Assembly: GCF_030848805.1 (NCBI RefSeq)
Contig: NC_092367.1
Location: 2,294,001-2,358,000 of the forward strand
DNA from: Temnothorax longispinosus
Taxonomy: Eukaryota > Arthropoda > Insecta > Hymenoptera > Formicidae
DNA length: 64,000 bases
Direction of reading: 5' to 3'
Part shown: one piece after another, positions 60,101-64,000 of the stretch
Layout of the letters: each line of letters opens with the position of its first letter
Position numbering within the stretch: the first letter of the stretch is position 1
Position numbers and translations under genes: made by a program
The notes under the pieces: generated by a model
What the model was told of the DNA's origin: nothing
What the model saw: the letters and a program-made list of their open reading frames with translations, nothing else
Databases searched by the model: none

Positions 60101-60829
60101 TACACTTAGATGCACATAATTTTGTAAGCCATAAAAAAAATTTAATTTAGTGCAATAAACATTTGAGAAAAAGTGGAACATATGTATAACTTAATTTAAA
60201 AATAGAAACGAGACTCTGATAGCTGATATAAATGCAGCAAGATAGCGAAAGCCAAAGATCGTTTATTTATATTTCTTTCAGTTAAAAAAAAAGCGATTTT
60301 TCGATCAAATTCATTAACATACTCGTCAATTAATTCAACGAGCAAAATTATTCGTAACACTTCTAACTGTATAACTAGATCATATAAAATTAATTATGTA
60401 TATAATTCATCGTTCTTAATCTCTAATCTTTCTTTCCGAATGTCAAACAATAAAAATTCAATAATCCTATTCAATGTCAATAAGATAATGGAGATATCAC
60501 TTGACAAGTTAATCGCCAATTCATCAGTGATTTCGATATCGAAAACGAACGGAATGTCACACCGGGCCGTTTTTAGTTATGGAAAATACACACTTGAAAA
60601 AACAACTTAATAAATGTCGAGTCCAACTAATGTATCTTATTTCTGTGTCGATCTAAATTTCAAGTAAATTATTGTAATAATTGCAGTGCTCGTACATTTA
60701 TTCAAAACTCATTTTTTTGCAATCGTGCCATTTATCCCGTAAATATTTTCAAATTCTAGCTTTAACATATTAGATATATGTATATAACTGAATGTCTAAT
60801 CAATACTCTCTTCGTATATTTCATGGATC

Positions 60830-60835
60830 TTTATT
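60830..60835 (-). terminator. betaTub56D: Candidate poly(A) signal of beta1-type tubulin
   Basis: AATAAA on the minus strand about 500 bp past the stop codon. A nearer one overlaps 61,328-61,333, only a few bases after the stop, and is less likely. Confidence 0.3.
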
Positions 60836-61337
60836 CACACCCATTTTATCATGGTATAAAATTGCGTATGACAACAGACGAATATAAATATATACGAAAT
60901 CTCCGAAAATACAAAACTCAATAGCACTAGTCTAGAGGTCTGTGTAATAATCAGGGTAGTGCGAGTGACGACAGATTCATATGATAATAATTTATTCAAA
61001 TATGTAGCGGCCGCTCTCGGCGGTTGTACAGTGGATGATGATAGGGGCGCGCGAGAATTAGTAATCGAAAGTAATCTTGTAGAAAGACACAATCAAAAAT
61101 AATAAATCATTCTTCGAATTATCGCACTAGGTGCAATATTGACAGGCAGCAACGAAAAACGCGCGCGCGCTTCGCGAAAGTTCGAAAAAGAAGTCCGTAA
61201 AAAAAGATACAAAAGAGAGAGATAACACGAGTTAAGAAGCATGGGTGAAGGGTGTTTTGCGTTATCGCTCGGTCGAGAGAAAGAGAGAGAGAGAATAGGG
61301 AGTGTCGCTTCCGTCGCGGGATATATATTTATTTTTC

Positions 61338-62624
61338 TTAGTTCTCGTCGACCTCAGCTTCCTGCTCCTCGTCGAATTCTGCGTCCTCGTCCGCGGTAGC
61401 CTCCTGATACTGCTGGTACTCGGACACCAAGTCGTTCATGTTCGATTCGGCCTCAGTGAATTCCATCTCGTCCATGCCCTCGCCGGTGTACCAGTGAAGG
61501 AAAGCCTTTCTCCTGAACATGGCAGTGAACTGTTCAGAGATGCGTTTGAACAGTTCCTGGATGGCGGTGGAGTTGCCAATGAACGTGGCGGACATCTTGA
61601 GACCGCGCGGCGGGATATCGCACACGGCGGTCTTGACGTTGTTCGGTATCCACTCGACGAAGTACGAGCTGTTCTTGTTCTGAATGTTGAGCATTTGCTC
61701 GTCGACCTCCTTCATCGACATCCTACCGCGGAAGATGGCGGCGACTGTGAGGTACCTGCCGTGCCTAGGATCGCACGCTGCCATCATGTTCTTGGCGTCG
61801 AACATCTGTTGGGTGAGCTCCGGTACGGAGAGCGCTCTGTATTGTTGGCTGCCGCGAGATGTGAGAGGCGCGAAGCCAGGCATAAAGAAGTGGAGACGGG
61901 GGAAGGGCACCATGTTTACGGCAAGTTTCCTAAGATCGGCATTCAATTGTCCGGGGAACCTCAGACAGGTCGTTACACCGGACATCGTGAGGGAGACGAG
62001 ATGGTTTAGATCGCCGTACGTCGGCGTCGACAGTTTCAGGGTGCGGAAGCAGATATCGTAAAGGGCCTCGTTGTCGATACAGTAGGTCTCATCGGTGTTC
62101 TCGACGAGCTGGTGTACGGAGAGAGTGGCGTTATACGGTTCGACGACTGTATCGGACACCTTGGGCGACGGCACGACGGAATACGTGTTCATGATTCTGT
62201 CCGGGTATTCCTCGCGAATTTTCGAGATGAGCAGGGTACCCATACCGGAGCCAGTACCACCGCCCAGGGAGTGCGTGAGCTGGAATCCTTGCAGGCAGTC
62301 GCAGCTCTCGGCCTCTTTTCTTACGACATCGAGAACAGAATCCACCAGCTCGGCGCCCTCGGTGTAATGGCCCTTGGCCCAGTTATTGCCAGCGCCGCTC
62401 TGACCGAACACGAAGTTGTCCGGTCTGAAGATCTGGCCGAACGGTCCCGAGCGCACGGAGTCCATGGTACCGGGTTCCAGATCGACGAGGATGGCACGCG
62501 GCACATATTTGCCGCCGGACGCCTCATTGTAGTAGACGTTGATTCTCTCCAGCTGGAGATCGGAGTCACCGTGGTAGGTGCCGGTCGGGTCAATGCCATG
62601 CTCGTCGCTTATGATTTCCCAAAA
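61338..62624 (-). CDS. betaTub56D: Beta-tubulin, beta1/56D-type (5' exon outside window)
   Basis: One exon encodes residues 20-447, from FWEIISDEHGIDPTG to the tail EATADEDAEFDEEQEAEVDEN. That tail matches the ubiquitous insect beta1 (56D) isotype almost exactly. The acceptor is TATTGCAG just right of 62,624. The sequence open upstream of it is intron, so the apparent longer ORF is not real. The usual 57-nt first coding exon (MREI...GAK) is not found up to 64,000, so it lies further right and intron 1 exceeds 1.37 kb. Unlike its two neighbours, this gene lacks the intron at CLR/FPG. GGGTGSG and all conserved GTP-site segments are intact, and there is no insertion between H1 and S2. Presumed main housekeeping isotype. 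Confidence 0.96.
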   Translation of the reverse strand, partial: FWEIISDEHGIDPTGTYHGDSDLQLERINVYYNEASGGKYVPRAILVDLEPGTMDSVRSGPFGQIFRPDNFVFGQSGAGNNWAKGHYTEGAELVDSVLDVVRKEAESCDCLQGFQLTHSLGGGTGSGMGTLLISKIREEYPDRIMNTYSVVPSPKVSDTVVEPYNATLSVHQLVENTDETYCIDNEALYDICFRTLKLSTPTYGDLNHLVSLTMSGVTTCLRFPGQLNADLRKLAVNMVPFPRLHFFMPGFAPLTSRGSQQYRALSVPELTQQMFDAKNMMAACDPRHGRYLTVAAIFRGRMSMKEVDEQMLNIQNKNSSYFVEWIPNNVKTAVCDIPPRGLKMSATFIGNSTAIQELFKRISEQFTAMFRRKAFLHWYTGEGMDEMEFTEAESNMNDLVSEYQQYQEATADEDAEFDEEQEAEVDEN

Positions 62625-64000
62625 CTGCAATACAAAAAAGTCACCTCGTAAGAATACTTCCATTAGAAAGAGAAACTTTACATCTTAATATATCATTGCG
62701 GGCTAATAAGAAGTTTATAGGCGCGAGATAACTGCTTTTTATTCGATAAAGGAAATATGGGTGCGACGCGTATTTCTTCGTCTAGCAAGTGCCGTAACGA
62801 GTCAGCGTTGCCATAAAAATTAGATACGCGTTCTGAATCACGCATCATCCGCGCGTAGGAAGGAAGCTTCGCGCACCGGCTTTCTCCCCGCAATTATCCT
62901 CGCATCCGTTTTCCAGCCTTCCATTGTATCAAGCGCGAACGGAGTTCGCCGTTCAACGACCTCGCGCGCACGGCGAATAACTCGCGTGTAATTAATCGTA
63001 ATATCCCAAGGCCCGCGCATCGAATTACGTTTCTCTTTTTTTCCCTTTCGCATTTTTTAAAGCGAGCCCGCCTCTCGATGGTGTAACCGAATCGCCCGAG
63101 CGATAATCGAGACTAATTAGTCCCGTAAGCGCGGTGTTACGCTCCTGTCTCGCAGCGGCCGGTCGATCGCCTCGTCGAAGCGCATCGCGATGCAATGGGT
63201 ACGACGCTTCAGCAATGGACCACGTCGCCACGTAATCTCCCGGAAGCGCTCGTTTCACCGTGATAATCATAATCGGCACTTCAGACTGAAATGTCAATCG
63301 CTTGTAAATGTCTTTCAATTTAACGTCGCGATGAAGAGTGTAATTTTTTAAATTGAATACTTATGAATATTATACTATTGAATACTTTACCCGGACAATC
63401 TCGAGTAATCCGTGAATGGCGAATCGCAAAAGATTTGCTGAGAGAGACAATATTTCAGTGTTCGCATACATTAATTAATATTAATGAAGCAAATTAATTT
63501 CTGATTGATTTCTACGTGCAAAGAAGATGGTTTGGGACTTTTCCCCCTTCCAATTAATTAGCAATTCAGAATGACTGGACGTGTCTGATGCAACTCCTTA
63601 TTTGCAAACAAAAGGGGAAATTAATTGCGAAATTGTCGGCGCACCGCGTGCGGTCCACGATGCATCTCCACTTCATCTCGGGAAACGCGGTTCAAGGACC
63701 CCGCGGTATATTTCTGGAAATCGACGTGCAAGAGATACGTGTATATCCTCCTAAATATATACAAGGGCACGCAAATAGAATGGCTAGACTAACGTAATTA
63801 TAACGTCTTGATAGTTCAATTGTCTTATCATAGGGGATATCATGCAACTTTATGTCGGAGCGTGGCAAAATAACAAAATTACACGTCACTTGGCAAATTA
63901 CTCGTCTCTAGTCTCTCTCGACATTTCACAATCAAGACGCTCCATTACGGAAGTCGGCTGTTTCCAATTTGTCTGTCCTCAATTAGAAATTCGCAAAACG
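62625..64000 (-). other. betaTub56D: First intron of the beta1-type tubulin, continuing past the edge
   Basis: Mixed composition with a GC-rich patch at 62,840-63,250. No coding exon recognised. It ends at the window edge. Confidence 0.45.

Larger units (their letters stand above)
56801..61337. other. Tubulin intergenic region
   Basis: 4.5 kb without a supported gene. It contains a (TC)n tract at 57,131-57,155, GC-rich patches at 57,620-58,030 and 59,080-59,600, and the 3' UTR of the right-hand tubulin gene up to about 60,830. Confidence 0.4.

Noticed and set aside
62625..62663. Upstream extension of the beta1-type tubulin frame (MEVFLRGDFF...)
   Set aside because: A clear TATTGCAG acceptor and family alignment at FWEI show that this extension is intron.

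Overview
The window looks like an insect nuclear contig, most likely hymenopteran and ant-like. It has AT-rich introns and spacers, CpG-rich islands at gene 5' ends, spliced genes with GT-AG introns, many short inverted-repeat elements, and insect-type versions of Vps28, an SLC22 transporter and a beta-tubulin cluster. The lineage call is inference. There is no rRNA, no recognisable tRNA, no CRISPR array and nothing bacterial.

Left part (1-9,300): a duplicated block (about 1,421-3,910 and 6,151-7,628), each copy carrying a very short minus-strand gene for a secreted peptide. The first copy is intact (59 aa); the second has the same signal peptide and C-terminus but is frameshifted. Between the copies lie a 40-codon hydrophobic ORF (+) and a broken THAP zinc-finger gene (-) with a stop at the conserved Trp codon and a lost zinc-ligand Cys. 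A 337-bp TA-flanked element sits in the first block and is absent from the second.

Middle part (9,300-30,000): mostly non-coding, with several inverted-repeat elements. It contains two minus-strand genes: Vps28 (ESCRT-I, 212 aa) and a two-exon gene of 634 aa that may be SPIDR-like. The second gene is flanked by ~175-bp inverted repeats. CpG-rich islands at about 11-12.4, 14.9-15.6, 23.3-25.0, 26.4-26.8 and 30.2-32.1 kb may be promoters or 5' exons.

Right part (30,000-64,000): a nine-coding-exon SLC22 transporter gene (+, 32,107-45,324, 686 aa) with an 8.2-kb intron and a valine-rich upstream ORF whose stop overlaps the main start codon. It is followed closely by a three-gene beta-tubulin cluster: a divergent beta-tubulin (+, 46,017-47,801), a beta3/60D-type gene (-, 49,416-56,132) and a beta1/56D-type gene (-, 61,338 to beyond 62,624; its first coding exon is outside the window). 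The first two tubulins are convergent. All start (where visible) with the same 57-nt first coding exon, and two carry separate insertions between H1 and S2.
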